NCBI GenBank assembly: GCA_938011245.1 | Contig: CALLUJ010000109.1 | Span: 1-63,264 of the forward strand | Reading direction: 5' to 3' | Source: an uncultured Aquimarina sp. | GTDB taxonomy: Bacteria > Bacteroidota > Bacteroidia > Flavobacteriales > Flavobacteriaceae | DNA length: 63,264 nucleotides | In this document: piece after piece, positions 1 through 9,319 of the stretch | How the letters are laid out: each line of letters begins with the position of its first letter | Numbering within the stretch: position 1 is the stretch's first letter | The notes under the pieces: generated by a model | Told to the model about the DNA's origin: nothing | Seen by the model: only the letters and a program-made list of their open reading frames with translations | The model's database searches: none | Position numbers and translations under genes: made by a program

Positions 1-170
1 AAAACGAAAATTCATGCTGAAACTCACTTATTCTTTGTAATTTCATAAATAACGTAAATGTAAAACCCCGTTTTTAGCTCTCAATAGCTGTTTTCGGGGT
101 TTTTATTTACTTTAAACTACGACAAATTCTTCGTATTTACAAGGGATTACGCATTTTCTGAATACGCCTT
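1..170. repeat. dispersed 170-bp repeat, copy A
   Basis: This stretch reappears in inverted orientation at 30905-31072, with most bases conserved over the full length, including both outer ends (one end reads ggattacgcattttctgaat). It carries a central hairpin with C/G-rich outer arms. It starts at the window edge, so it may extend further left. It encodes nothing obvious. It could be a non-autonomous mobile element or an intergenic structured repeat; which one is not known. Confidence 0.8.
62..104. terminator. hairpin core of repeat copy A, bidirectional terminator-like
   Basis: Arms AAAACCCCG and CGGGGTTTT enclose an inner AGCT/AGCT pairing around a short loop. T-runs lie on both strands, so it can act as an intrinsic terminator either way. 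The same fold is kept in copy B. Confidence 0.55.
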
Positions 171-227
171 AGTAATATGCTCTTTCAGAAAGCCTTATCT
201 ATAAATTGAGTAGAAATTTAAAATATG

Positions 228-497
228 CTTATCCTTAAGCACACCTAAAGTTCATTCCATCGATGATTGACCCCAGCAATGATGAGCCTTTCCATGGTTT
301 GATTACCAAAATAACTTCTATTAAACTTATAGCAGAATTCGTCAAGGTAGTTTTGAAGAAAAAAATCATTATCAATTCTATGATGCACATCTAACAATAG
401 TCTTTTAGCATTGCTTATTGCTGTATGAACCCATGGTAATATCACATTGACATTTTTCTTATCTACTTTTTGCGCTTTATTATTGATTTTTGAATCC
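228..497 (-). mobile_element. 3' remnant of an IS1595-type element
   Basis: The strip matches the end of the more complete element at 42259-43253 almost base for base, starting at the terminal CTTATCC and running through the last ~80 codons of an ISXO2/IS1595-like transposase. Residues shared with the other copy include PWVHxAISNAKR and GNQTMERLIIAGVNHRW. Similarity stops at about 497, where the coding sequence of a secreted protein begins. The 5' half of the element, with its zinc ribbon and first catalytic residues, is gone. It cannot be functional. Confidence 0.85.
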
Positions 498-1091
498 TCT
501 ATTACCTTGAATTTTAATTTTATCAAAAATATCAATAGAATAGGTAGCTTTATACTCTTTATCATGACTATGTTCGTGAATTATATTTCTAAAAAAATCA
601 AGTTTACTTTCTGTATTATTTGATAATTCATGAGCTTGTTGTTCAATATATTTTTTTTCAAAAGTTATTTTATTATCATTATTGTCAGAAAATATTAAAT
701 CATTAAATATGTTTTTTTCTAAATATGCTTTATAGTCAAGACTCTTTGATTCATATACTAGATTATCAAAAATATCAACAGAATAGGTAGCCTTGTATTC
801 ATTGTCATATCGATATTCATGAATTATATTCTTAAAAAAATTAAGTTTACTTTCTAAGTTATTTAATATTTCACCTGTTTTTAGCTCAATATATTTTTTT
901 TCAAAAGTTATTTCATTACCATTACTATCAGAAAATATTAAATCATCGAATATACTTTTCTTTAAATAAGCTTTATAATTAAGATTTTGTGATTCATGTA
1001 TAAGATCATTAGATGTATCAAATTGGATATTCTGAGAAAAGTTTTTGTTACTTATAAGAAAAGTAATTAAAACTATAAGATATATTTTCAT
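480..1091 (-). pseudogene. secreted protein with 81-residue tandem repeats, 3' end cut by IS
   Basis: The product starts with a signal peptide (residues 1-20, ending NFSQ). Two nearly identical units of 81 residues follow; each contains YKAYL, a FxDLIFSD segment, ITFEKKYIE and EYKATYSxDIFD. A third unit begins at the C-terminus (SIDIFDKI) but is interrupted after about seven residues by the IS1595 remnant, which supplies the last codons and the stop. The original protein was therefore probably longer. No family was recognised. The repeat pattern and export signal suggest a cell-surface or periplasmic protein. No partner gene can be assigned. Confidence 0.6.
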
Positions 1092-1454
1092 AGTAATTAA
1101 TTTTAGGTCATAAAGTCAATTATGATGCCAATTTGTTTAATTAACTACTTTTATACGTAAGTTTTTTATTTTAAATACGAATATCTAATCTCAAAATAAA
1201 AATAGTAAATCTTCTCAAAAAATTATTATTTTGGGTAAGGTATTTTTTAATCTCGACTAACGTCAAATTTAGTTATTGATAATCAGTTAATTATATTTTT
1301 CCCTTTTTCAGTCTTTTTTCCTCCGTTAGCTCGATGAATTAATCAGATTCTGATGTGGGGAATGTATGGTAACGATTAATGTAAACGTCTGTGCGTGTAG
1401 AAAGTCAGTGACTTTCGGAAGAATACAAGGCGTTACACTTTTTAGTGTTTTAAA
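1092..1454. other. intergenic stretch without recognisable gene
   Basis: No convincing reading frame on either strand. Around 1380-1440 there is a locally GC-richer patch with a small palindrome (gtcagtgac). The stretch separates two minus-strand accessory genes and may hold the promoter of the gene ending at 480. Confidence 0.4.
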
Positions 1455-1565
1455 TTTAGAGTTAAAATAATAAAATTTGTGACGCCGACTTCATAAATAC
1501 ACAACCAACTTTGGGTTTAGTACTAAAAAGCATTGCGATTACATCTTGTTACCATTAGTATTTTT
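1455..1565. repeat. 3'-flanking repeat behind the SUKH gene
   Basis: This diverged copy matches 2335-2432. Shared blocks are GCnGACTT, AACTTTGGGTTwAG and a TTGTTnnCAnTAGT end. In both places the repeat abuts the 3' end of a minus-strand accessory gene, in the same orientation relative to that gene. Confidence 0.55.
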
Positions 1566-1974
1566 AATACAACTTATCAGAATTTATAACTATTAATTCA
1601 ATAAACTCAGTAAAATTATTTGCTATAATATCAGTTTCTCCATCAAATTCATTTCGAAATCCAGCTCCAATATGAATTTTATCATCCTTTTTAGAAATTC
1701 CAATCCAAGGAGCATTAAGCACGTAGTCTGAAAATCTTATATATTCATCATTGTAATCTAGAAATTCAGAGATAATTCTTTCACTATCCCATATGCGTTG
1801 TCTTTCAAAGCTACAGTCCTCAGCATATCCATTAATAAATGAATAAAATTTTAAAAAGTCCTCTGGTAATTTATAACCTAATGCTTTTTCTAAGTCTTCT
1901 AGTTGGTCGTTAGTACAGCCTTTGTTTAAAGTTATATTAAGTTTTTTTACCTGATTGATTAATTCGGAATTCAT
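1564..1974 (-). CDS. SMI1/KNR4 (SUKH) family immunity-like protein
   Basis: The 136-residue product has the SUKH pattern: an N-terminal helix, then the conserved GCTNDQLEDLEKALGYKLPE segment, FLKFYSFINGY, a central hydrophobic WIGI strand and a C-terminal helix ending FTEFIEL. Proteins of this family usually neutralise polymorphic nuclease or other toxins in the cytoplasm; there is no signal peptide here. It overlaps by four bases the preceding 72-codon frame, so the two are likely co-transcribed. No intact toxin gene lies beside it, so it is either an orphan immunity gene or pairs with a toxin elsewhere. The family assignment is firm; the partner is unknown. Confidence 0.8.
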   Translation of the reverse strand: MNSELINQVKKLNITLNKGCTNDQLEDLEKALGYKLPEDFLKFYSFINGYAEDCSFERQRIWDSERIISEFLDYNDEYIRFSDYVLNAPWIGISKKDDKIHIGAGFRNEFDGETDIIANNFTEFIELIVINSDKLY

Positions 1975-2189
1975 ATTGTCAATTCTATTTTTTCTAATTT
2001 AGAATTCTCTATTTTATTTATCTGCGATTTGATTATTTTAGGATTAAACTTATAATCAATATTTAAGTATTCAATCAAATCCACTTTAGACTCAAAATTC
2101 AATGATGACATATAATCATCAAACTCAATTTGAATTTCTTTCCAGTCAGAATAAGTTTTTTTACTTAAAATGACTTTTGAATTTCTCAA
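1971..2189 (-). pseudogene. short orphan frame ahead of the SUKH gene, possible toxin tail
   Basis: This 72-residue lysine- and isoleucine-rich frame has no ATG; only a TTG codon and a few upstream codons precede a stop. Its stop overlaps the start of the SUKH gene (ATGA-like arrangement). That overlap and its position directly upstream of an immunity gene are what the last piece of a toxin C-terminal domain would look like after the rest was lost. No family was recognised, so this reading is inference. Confidence 0.35.
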
Positions 2190-2334
2190 GAAAATTAAAG
2201 TATATATCTTTAGTTAATCTAAATACATTACAACGTTTAAACTATAATTAGTACGGAGATAAATAAGCGATTAGTTTCCGAATAAGCACTTAGCCAAAAC
2301 TTTTTATTTTGTTTTATTTTTTTATATTAAAGCC

Positions 2335-2432
2335 AAATCAAAAAGATTTTGCGGACTTAGTTAAAAGCTTTAAACTTTGGGTTAAGCACCAAAACCCGTA
2401 TTAATTATAGCCATTGTTGGCAATAGTGTTTA
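2335..2432. repeat. 3'-flanking repeat behind the HEPN-like gene
   Basis: Partner of the repeat at 1455-1565. It includes a small stem (CAAATC / GATTTTG around 2336-2351), the AACTTTGGGTT block and a GCCATTGTTGGC palindrome near 2410-2421. It ends on the stop codon of the gene that follows it. Confidence 0.55.
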
Positions 2433-3179
2433 TTCAGTTTCCATTTGATTTAATGAAGTAAAAAAGTACATTAAAAATCTGTCTAAATATTTTCTAATTG
2501 AAAGAATATGGTTAATAGTCAGCATAATTTCATTATCTTCATTAATTAGTGGTGATTTAATAATTGCCATTCCCTTTCTTTCATTTACTGTTTCATTTTC
2601 ATATGACTCTAATCTAGCATAATCCCTATCGGTTATTTTACCAGAAGAGTGCACTATAGCGTGTCTGATAATTCTAAGTTCATAGTAGCGAATAAAGGTT
2701 TCTCGATATTCCATTTCAAATCCATTAGGTTCTTTAAGGTTTAAGCCATCTTCATCAGTTAAATACTTTAGTAGACTATCATTTCTCCAACTACTATTAA
2801 CTTTTTTTTCAATTTCAGATTCTGACAATTCAGATTGTTCAGATTTAAGTAATATTTCGTAAAGGTCTTCTAGAATTCCATCTACTAATGAAACTGAAGT
2901 AATAATATAGTTCTCCAACACTTTTTTTAGAACATCATTTTTATATGCTTTAACTAATTTTTCGTTAGAATAAGTGACTTCTATTTCGTGGTCTAACCTT
3001 AATGTAGGCGGAATATTTTGTGTTGTACTAAGATGAGTAGAATCGGTTTTATTTTCATATCTATTTGCCGAAACGTCACAAGCATTTATTAAAAGTGCAT
3101 ATTCACTATAATTACCTACTATTTTGGCTATTCCAATTCCTATATGTTCGATTGCTTTTTCTTTTGTTATTTCTTTCAT
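2430..3179 (-). CDS. HEPN-like domain protein
   Basis: The 249-residue soluble protein is largely helical. In its second half it contains YYELRIIRHAIVH, where R172 and H177 form the Rx4H motif typical of HEPN domains. HEPN proteins are often RNases of toxin-antitoxin, abortive infection or CRISPR-associated systems, but many are merely structural. No nucleotidyltransferase (MNT) or other antitoxin gene is adjacent. The gene sits alone in an accessory strip and is followed by the same repeat as the SUKH gene. The HEPN call rests on the motif and the helical context; RNase activity is inference. Confidence 0.5.
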   Translation of the reverse strand: MKEITKEKAIEHIGIGIAKIVGNYSEYALLINACDVSANRYENKTDSTHLSTTQNIPPTLRLDHEIEVTYSNEKLVKAYKNDVLKKVLENYIITSVSLVDGILEDLYEILLKSEQSELSESEIEKKVNSSWRNDSLLKYLTDEDGLNLKEPNGFEMEYRETFIRYYELRIIRHAIVHSSGKITDRDYARLESYENETVNERKGMAIIKSPLINEDNEIMLTINHILSIRKYLDRFLMYFFTSLNQMETE

Positions 3180-3659
3180 AATTTATTAAAATGTTGGAGA
3201 AAGGGAGGATTCGAACCTCCCTCGTATTTTGTCTTGAATCAAGTTACCTGTATAAATATGCTTCTATGCCTTATAGTCAGAAGTGGGACCTGCCCTTCCT
3301 CCACGAATACGACTCCTAATGCTATACTTTTAATAAAATTCATAATTTTTACTCTTTTCAGAACTTTGCTTACTTTTTCTATCTTTTTCATAATCATTGT
3401 TTTTATAGGTGTTATCAATTTTTTTGGATTTAAAGACAGCCCAACTCTGACTAAGAGCATAGTAAAGTCAATTGACTTAGTAACTTTGAGAATCAAGATT
3501 TTTATCTCTGACGAGATTATTTTCAATGAACTTTTTACATTATTGCCAACAAGTGATTAATTAGTAATATAAAGCGCTGCAAAAGCCATATTAATCTTTT
3601 CTTGAAACATCTATAGAAACAAGTTAGACTAGGATTCGAAGAAAAAAACAGTAAGATTT
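3180..3659. other. intergenic stretch with tRNA fossil
   Basis: About 480 bases lie between the HEPN-like gene and the patatin gene. Frames on both strands reach 90-140 codons, but neither has recognisable sequence, and one starts inside the tRNA-like segment. The region is treated as non-coding. Confidence 0.4.
3196..3221 (-). other. tRNA 3'-end fossil (T arm plus acceptor strand)
   Basis: Read on the minus strand it gives a perfect T arm (GGAGG-TTCGAAT-CCTCC) followed by CTTTCTCC, like the 3' end of a serine-type tRNA. About 90 bases away a GGAGGAA could pair with TTTCTCC, but the D and anticodon arms between them do not fold, so this is not a working tRNA. Such ends are often left at integration sites. 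Confidence 0.5.
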
Positions 3660-4583
3660 CTAGCCTTGCATATCCATATTTTTAAGTTCATTAAGTTGCT
3701 TTTGTTCAAATTTACTTTGAGCATACTTATAACCAAGTTCCCACCATTCAGTCATTAATTTTTTATTAAAGACTAATGAATTTTCAGTTAATTCAGAAGG
3801 AGTATAATACAAATTTAAGCAAGCGCCGTTAGCCTTTGCAGCCAGTTTCCCAGAGGTTACATTATGTTGTTCAACTTGATCTAATAAATAACTAAAAAGG
3901 TTGACCATTAGAGAAAAAGGATTTTTTCCTAATACTTTATTATAATCTAAATTTTCGGACTCAAGTATAATGGCATCTACTTCGGTAGCACCTCGTTTTA
4001 TAGCTTCTCTAATAGGGACCAAGGCACCAAAACCACCATCGGCATATTCAAAACCATCCTTTTTTGCAATACTCATAAAAGGAATATAATTACAGGATAT
4101 CCAAATCCAATCACAAAAATCTTCATAATTAAAGTCTTTTATAGATTTGTATTCGGTACTACTTTTGGATAAGTTAGATACGGTAACAACGACATCTTTA
4201 GTATGTTCTCTAGCATATAAAAACTCTTCTTTAGTAAAGTTTTTTCGAATACTTCGTTTTAAATTTTTGCTCTCTCCAAAAGTACGTTTGCGTTTTATAA
4301 ATTGTAAAATAATGTTAAAATAATTTATGCCTACATACTCTCTATCTCCTTTACATTTAATTACAAAAGGGTTAAGACTAAAAATTGTACGCTGATTTAC
4401 ATTTGTATAAATTTCTTTAACTTTATCAATCTTTCCAATAGAGAGATGAGGAATTAAAAGACTCCCAGTAGAAGTGCCTACAAAAATATCGTATTTTCTG
4501 CCCTGTTCACGCATTAGATATTCGGCAACACCACCAGCATAAGCTCCTTTACTACCACCACCAGAAATTACTAAAGCCCTCAT
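3660..4583 (-). CDS. patatin-like phospholipase
   Basis: The 307-residue protein has the full patatin signature: an oxyanion glycine loop GGGSKGAYAGG (residues 8-18), the nucleophile elbow GTSTG with Ser38, and the catalytic Asp182 in YADGG. Enzymes of this family are serine-aspartate acyl hydrolases acting on phospholipids or related esters. There is no signal peptide, so it is probably cytoplasmic or membrane-associated. It is transcribed in the same direction as the M1 peptidase upstream of it but 57 bases away. The natural substrate cannot be read from the sequence. Confidence 0.88.
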   Translation of the reverse strand: MRALVISGGGSKGAYAGGVAEYLMREQGRKYDIFVGTSTGSLLIPHLSIGKIDKVKEIYTNVNQRTIFSLNPFVIKCKGDREYVGINYFNIILQFIKRKRTFGESKNLKRSIRKNFTKEEFLYAREHTKDVVVTVSNLSKSSTEYKSIKDFNYEDFCDWIWISCNYIPFMSIAKKDGFEYADGGFGALVPIREAIKRGATEVDAIILESENLDYNKVLGKNPFSLMVNLFSYLLDQVEQHNVTSGKLAAKANGACLNLYYTPSELTENSLVFNKKLMTEWWELGYKYAQSKFEQKQLNELKNMDMQG

Positions 4584-4640
4584 TTAATTATAGTTTTATG
4601 AATAAATATAGGATTATTTTTAAAAAGAAGAATACTCTAC

Positions 4641-6740
4641 TTATCTGGTCAAAATCATTTTTTGAACCTTAGTAGGGAGTTCGTCTCTTAATCGAACAAA
4701 TTTATTTTGAAACTTAGGAATTGGTAATAAACGTTTTATAGTTTGAGTACAAAATTTATTAAACTGCCAATTAGGATGTACGGCACCTTTAGAAAGATTG
4801 ATAATACTTTGATCGTCAAAACTTTTTAATATTTCTAAATACTTAAAAGCATTAATACGTGTACCAATACTGTGGTTAATTGCAGTGTAACGATGTAACT
4901 CTTTGTAAAAAGAAGCACGCTCATTAACAGAAAAGCCTTTAGTATTTAGAGCTAATAATAACCACAACGTACGAATGTTTTTGTTGTTTAAACCTATCTT
5001 ATCTTTTGTGATGTTTAAGTATCTAAATTTTTCAGCATCAAAATTGTTCCATAAATTATATAAAGCAGCCTCTACAGTAGCAGACGATGTAGATTTTAGC
5101 AGTTTTTCCATAGAAATTTTTAATTCTTTAGGAATTGAAGTTAAGCTACTAGCCAAGGCAAATTGCACTTTAGGATGGTTGGTTTTAAAGGCACGAAGTA
5201 ATAACTTTTTAGCATTTTCAGAAGAATCATCATGTAGTTGAGAGACTACTTCTTGTACCAAATAAGGATTAACGGGAAATAGTAATGCTTCGCTTAAATA
5301 TTGATGTTTACCAGCTAAAGGTTGTGTGCGTTCTCCTGCTAGACGCAAGTATTTTTTTATAAAATCTGAAGCTGTTAATAAAGAGAGTGCTTTTTTGGTT
5401 GGAAAATTCGAGTTGTATAACCAATTTTTAGAAAAAGTAGAAAGATCTTTTTTAGAAACAAAAGCTACAATAGTCAAAAAGTTATCGGTAGTTACATTCT
5501 TATAAGCATATTGATTTAAAAATAATCGAACGGCTTTTTTAAAGTTTGTTGCCCCAATATAATTTTCTAAAGCGAATAAAGCCCATGCACCACGTTGATA
5601 GTAATTTAAAGAAGACCCTTTTTTGGTAATTAAAGGGGTGCTTTTTTCTTTTTCACTTACAGCATTTAGTTGCTCTGCACTTTCGTAGAGTTTATAATAA
5701 AAATAATCTTCTCCAAAAATTTCTCTTTCAGCTTTTAAAGCAAAATAAGTAGCAAAACCTTCATGGAGCCAATGATGATTACTATTTGTTTCGGTAATTA
5801 AATTTCCAAACCATTGATGAGCTAATTCATGCGCACTAATGCTAACAAAATTTTGGTCGTCAAACATAGATTCAGAAATAACAAAATCATCGTCAAATAA
5901 TGTACAACTTGTATTTTCCATACCAGCATACAAAAAATCTTTAACAGGAACTTGACGGTAAACCTTCCAAGGATAAGGAACACCAATTTCTAATTCTAAA
6001 AACTCAAAAATCTGTTTATGGTGTTTATATGTTGCTTCAATGTCTTGAATTCTATTGGGGTAAATAAAATTTTCTAAAGAAACTCCTGTAGAACTTATGG
6101 AGGTTTGTTTTTGATACTTTCCAATAGCAAGAGCCACTAAGTAGGAGCTCATAGGCTTATCCATTTGATAATGCCATTGTTTTAATGTAGGAGTATTTGA
6201 TAAGGTGTCAATAAGTTGTCCATTGGCAATTACTTCATAAGTAGGATCAAAACTAATTTTTAGGTCAAAAATTATCTTGTCATTCATATTATCAATACTT
6301 GGTAGCCAAAAACTAGTATATTTACCTTGCCCTTGTGTCCAAATCTGTTTCCTATTAGGGAAATTAGAATCGGTATGTTTTGTATTCCAACCCCAAAAAT
6401 AAAGCGCTTTTTTGGGACACACAGAATAGTTAAAACGATAGGTATAGTGTTTTCCTTTTTCAAAATTACCTTTAAGTACTATTTTGTTATTTTTATAAGT
6501 AACAACTAAAGAGTCTATAGAGGTAACTTTATTAAAATGCTGAGCATCTAAATAAGCATTATTACTATTTTCTTTAGCAATAAAGGTAGCTTTTACAGTT
6601 CCTTTTACTGTTTCAGAATTAACATTAAATTCTAATGCGGCAGTAATATGTGTAAAATCTATAGGTTGAGTATCACTTGGAGCTTGTGCAAAAACAAGGA
6701 TACTATTTATAAAAAAAAATAAGAATTGGATTGGTTTCAT
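4641..6740 (-). CDS. M1 family metallo-aminopeptidase, exported
   Basis: The 699-residue protein has a signal peptide (residues 1-18, cut near VFAQ), the substrate-anchoring AGMEN motif (272-276) and the gluzincin zinc site HELAH (304-308) with the third ligand Glu327 in WLHEGFATYF, at the usual spacing. An N-terminal beta-sandwich precedes the catalytic domain and a helical C-terminal part follows. It should remove N-terminal residues from peptides in the periplasm or at the outer face, as part of peptide nutrition. No T9SS tail is visible. It diverges from recG. Confidence 0.92.
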   Translation of the reverse strand: MKPIQFLFFFINSILVFAQAPSDTQPIDFTHITAALEFNVNSETVKGTVKATFIAKENSNNAYLDAQHFNKVTSIDSLVVTYKNNKIVLKGNFEKGKHYTYRFNYSVCPKKALYFWGWNTKHTDSNFPNRKQIWTQGQGKYTSFWLPSIDNMNDKIIFDLKISFDPTYEVIANGQLIDTLSNTPTLKQWHYQMDKPMSSYLVALAIGKYQKQTSISSTGVSLENFIYPNRIQDIEATYKHHKQIFEFLELEIGVPYPWKVYRQVPVKDFLYAGMENTSCTLFDDDFVISESMFDDQNFVSISAHELAHQWFGNLITETNSNHHWLHEGFATYFALKAEREIFGEDYFYYKLYESAEQLNAVSEKEKSTPLITKKGSSLNYYQRGAWALFALENYIGATNFKKAVRLFLNQYAYKNVTTDNFLTIVAFVSKKDLSTFSKNWLYNSNFPTKKALSLLTASDFIKKYLRLAGERTQPLAGKHQYLSEALLFPVNPYLVQEVVSQLHDDSSENAKKLLLRAFKTNHPKVQFALASSLTSIPKELKISMEKLLKSTSSATVEAALYNLWNNFDAEKFRYLNITKDKIGLNNKNIRTLWLLLALNTKGFSVNERASFYKELHRYTAINHSIGTRINAFKYLEILKSFDDQSIINLSKGAVHPNWQFNKFCTQTIKRLLPIPKFQNKFVRLRDELPTKVQKMILTR

Positions 6741-6847
6741 TTCAAAATATAGTTCGACAAATAATAGGTTTCATAAAAACCGTAAAATAGAAACCAAATT
6801 ACAAAAAGCATTCCACTAAAAATGTAGAAAAATGTATCTTAGCTTTA

Positions 6848-8950
6848 ATGAGTATGGATATTTTACAATCCCCGGTTGCCTATGTAAAAGGAATAGGCCC
6901 TGCACGAGCAAAATTGCTAGAGCAAGAGTTAGGAATTTCTAAATGTCAAGATTTAATACATTTTTTTCCTAGTAGATATATTGACCGTACACGTTATTTT
7001 AAAATAAACCAATTACAAGCAAACGATTCCGAAGTGCAAATTATTGGCGTGGTTACTCATTTACGAAGCGTAAAGCAAAAAAGAGGAAGTCGTTTGGTAG
7101 CTACATTTAAAGATGATACAGGGCAAATGGAGCTAGTTTGGTTCCAAGGTGCTAAATGGATACAAGAAAACATAAAGTTAAACATACCCTATGTTATTTT
7201 TGGAAAAACTAAATACTATAATGGATTTTCAATGCCACATCCCGAAATGGAGTTGTTGGACGCACACAAATCTAGCCTAAGTACGGTAATGCAACCGGTA
7301 TATCCATCTACCGAAAAATTACAAAACAAAAACATATCGCATAAAACCATTTCTAAAATGGTTCAGAATTTAATGTTAACTTCAGGTGTTTCCTTTGCAG
7401 AAACCCTTTCCAATGAGATTAAAGATCAATTACGATTTATAGATAAAGCAGAAGCGATATTAAATATTCATTTTCCTAAAAGTCAAGATTTATTAACGAA
7501 ATCCAGATACCGATTAAAATTTGAAGAATTGTTTTTTATTCAATTACAATTAATTCGAAAAAATATTATTAATAAACAAAAAATAAAAGGGTATCCATTT
7601 GAAAAAGTAGGAGACTTATTTACTACTTTTTATAAAAACTATTTACCATTTGAACTTACAAACGCTCAAAAAAGAGTACTTAAAGAAGTAAGGAAAGATT
7701 TAGGGAGCCATGCTCAAATGAATCGTTTATTGCAGGGAGACGTAGGTTCGGGAAAAACCATAGTAGCACTTATGGCAATGCTTTTAGCTATAGATAATGG
7801 TTTTCAGGCAACATTAATGGCACCAACAGCTATTTTGGCAAAACAGCATTATGATGGAATTTCAGAATTAGTACAAGATTTACCAATACGAGTAAGTTTA
7901 CTTATGGGGAGTACTAAAGCTAAAGCTCGTAGAGAAATACATGAAGCTTTAGAAAATGGGCAAATTCATATTATAATAGGAACACATGCACTTTTAGAGG
8001 ATAAGGTGAAGTTTCAGAATCTAGGATTAGCTATTATAGATGAACAACATCGATTTGGAGTGGCACAACGCGCTAAATTGTGGAAAAAGAATACGCTTCC
8101 TCCACATATTTTGGTTATGACAGCTACTCCAATACCTAGAACCTTGGCTATGAGTTTATATGGAGATTTAGATGTTTCTGTTATTGATGAATTACCTCCA
8201 GGTAGAAAGCCAGTAACTACATTACATCGTTTTGAAGGACAACGGTTAAAAGTATTCTATTTTATAAAAGAAGAAATAGCCAAAGGAAGGCAAGTATATG
8301 TTGTTTACCCATTAATAAAGGAATCCGAAGCAATGGACTATAAAGATTTAATGGATGGTTATGAAAGTATAGCTAGAGACTTTCCAAGTCCGCAATATCA
8401 GATTTCTATAGTACATGGGCAGATGAAACCAGCGGATAAGGATTATGAAATGGAACGTTTTGTGAAAGGAGAAACCCAAATTATGGTTGCCACAACAGTT
8501 ATTGAGGTTGGTGTAAATGTTCCTAATGCTAGTTTAATGATTATTGAAAGTGCCGAGCGTTTTGGTTTATCACAATTACATCAATTACGAGGAAGAGTAG
8601 GACGAGGGGCAGAACAGAGCTATTGTGTTTTAATGTCTGGCTATAAACTTTCTTCAGATTCTAAAACGAGACTAGAAACCATGACTAGTACTAACGACGG
8701 TTTTGAAATAGCAGAAGTAGACTTAAAGTTAAGAGGCCCAGGGGATATTATGGGAACACAACAAAGTGGGGTACTTAATTTACGGATTGCCGATATTGTA
8801 AAAGATAATCAGTTATTAAAAGTAGCAAGAGATTGGGCTAAAAAAATACTTGAAGAAGATCCTAATTTAGAATTACTAAAGAATGCTCCAATTAATTTAG
8901 CCTATAGGCAGTTAATACAGCACAAAAATATTTGGAACTATATTAGTTAA
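6848..8950 (+). CDS. recG: ATP-dependent DNA helicase RecG
   Basis: At 700 residues this is full family length. The N-terminal wedge/OB domain includes the helix-hairpin start VKGIGPARAKLL and GxFQGAKW-type strands. The helicase core has Walker A GDVGSGKT (297-304), DEQH box (398-401), TATPIPRT, and in the second RecA domain motif VI QLRGRVGRG. RecG unwinds and regresses stalled forks and branches Holliday-like structures. A second in-frame Met lies two codons downstream and could be the true start; a TATCTTAG box lies about ten bases upstream. Confidence 0.97.
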   Translation: MSMDILQSPVAYVKGIGPARAKLLEQELGISKCQDLIHFFPSRYIDRTRYFKINQLQANDSEVQIIGVVTHLRSVKQKRGSRLVATFKDDTGQMELVWFQGAKWIQENIKLNIPYVIFGKTKYYNGFSMPHPEMELLDAHKSSLSTVMQPVYPSTEKLQNKNISHKTISKMVQNLMLTSGVSFAETLSNEIKDQLRFIDKAEAILNIHFPKSQDLLTKSRYRLKFEELFFIQLQLIRKNIINKQKIKGYPFEKVGDLFTTFYKNYLPFELTNAQKRVLKEVRKDLGSHAQMNRLLQGDVGSGKTIVALMAMLLAIDNGFQATLMAPTAILAKQHYDGISELVQDLPIRVSLLMGSTKAKARREIHEALENGQIHIIIGTHALLEDKVKFQNLGLAIIDEQHRFGVAQRAKLWKKNTLPPHILVMTATPIPRTLAMSLYGDLDVSVIDELPPGRKPVTTLHRFEGQRLKVFYFIKEEIAKGRQVYVVYPLIKESEAMDYKDLMDGYESIARDFPSPQYQISIVHGQMKPADKDYEMERFVKGETQIMVATTVIEVGVNVPNASLMIIESAERFGLSQLHQLRGRVGRGAEQSYCVLMSGYKLSSDSKTRLETMTSTNDGFEIAEVDLKLRGPGDIMGTQQSGVLNLRIADIVKDNQLLKVARDWAKKILEEDPNLELLKNAPINLAYRQLIQHKNIWNYIS

Positions 8951-9319
8951 GCATTTTAAATTTGTTGAAATTTTGGTATTAAAGAGAATTCTTTTTTAAT
9001 AGAAAAACACTGTTGTACTTTAGAGATATCAAAATAGTCGTTAATTAATTTTTTTTAACATAAGTTTAACATTATAAATGAATTAAAAAATAGTTATGTA
9101 ATTCCTACTTATAAAAAAAAGAATACTTATATATATTTTTGATTGTCACATACCAACAGTTTTTTAATACATTAATTATAGGCATTACCGGTTGTCTTAT
9201 AAAAGTGATATTACATCGGGACACTAATTCTAAAGAAAATTCATATTTAAATTATTGATTATTCATTTGTTAAAAAATAATTAGATTACCAATAATAACA
9301 ATTCAATTAATCAAAAAAC
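8951..9319. other. intergenic region upstream of the T9SS cargo gene
   Basis: No reading frame or RNA gene was recognised. The stretch is extremely AT-rich apart from a short patch near 9180-9225 (ggcattaccggttgtc). It presumably holds the promoter of the following secreted protein gene, but no clean TAnnTTTG box stands out. Confidence 0.4.

Noticed and set aside
3144-3560. 138-codon plus-strand frame containing CWRKGGFEPPS
   Set aside because: This start is the well-known false ORF that arises from reading a tRNA T arm backwards; the rest has no coding character.
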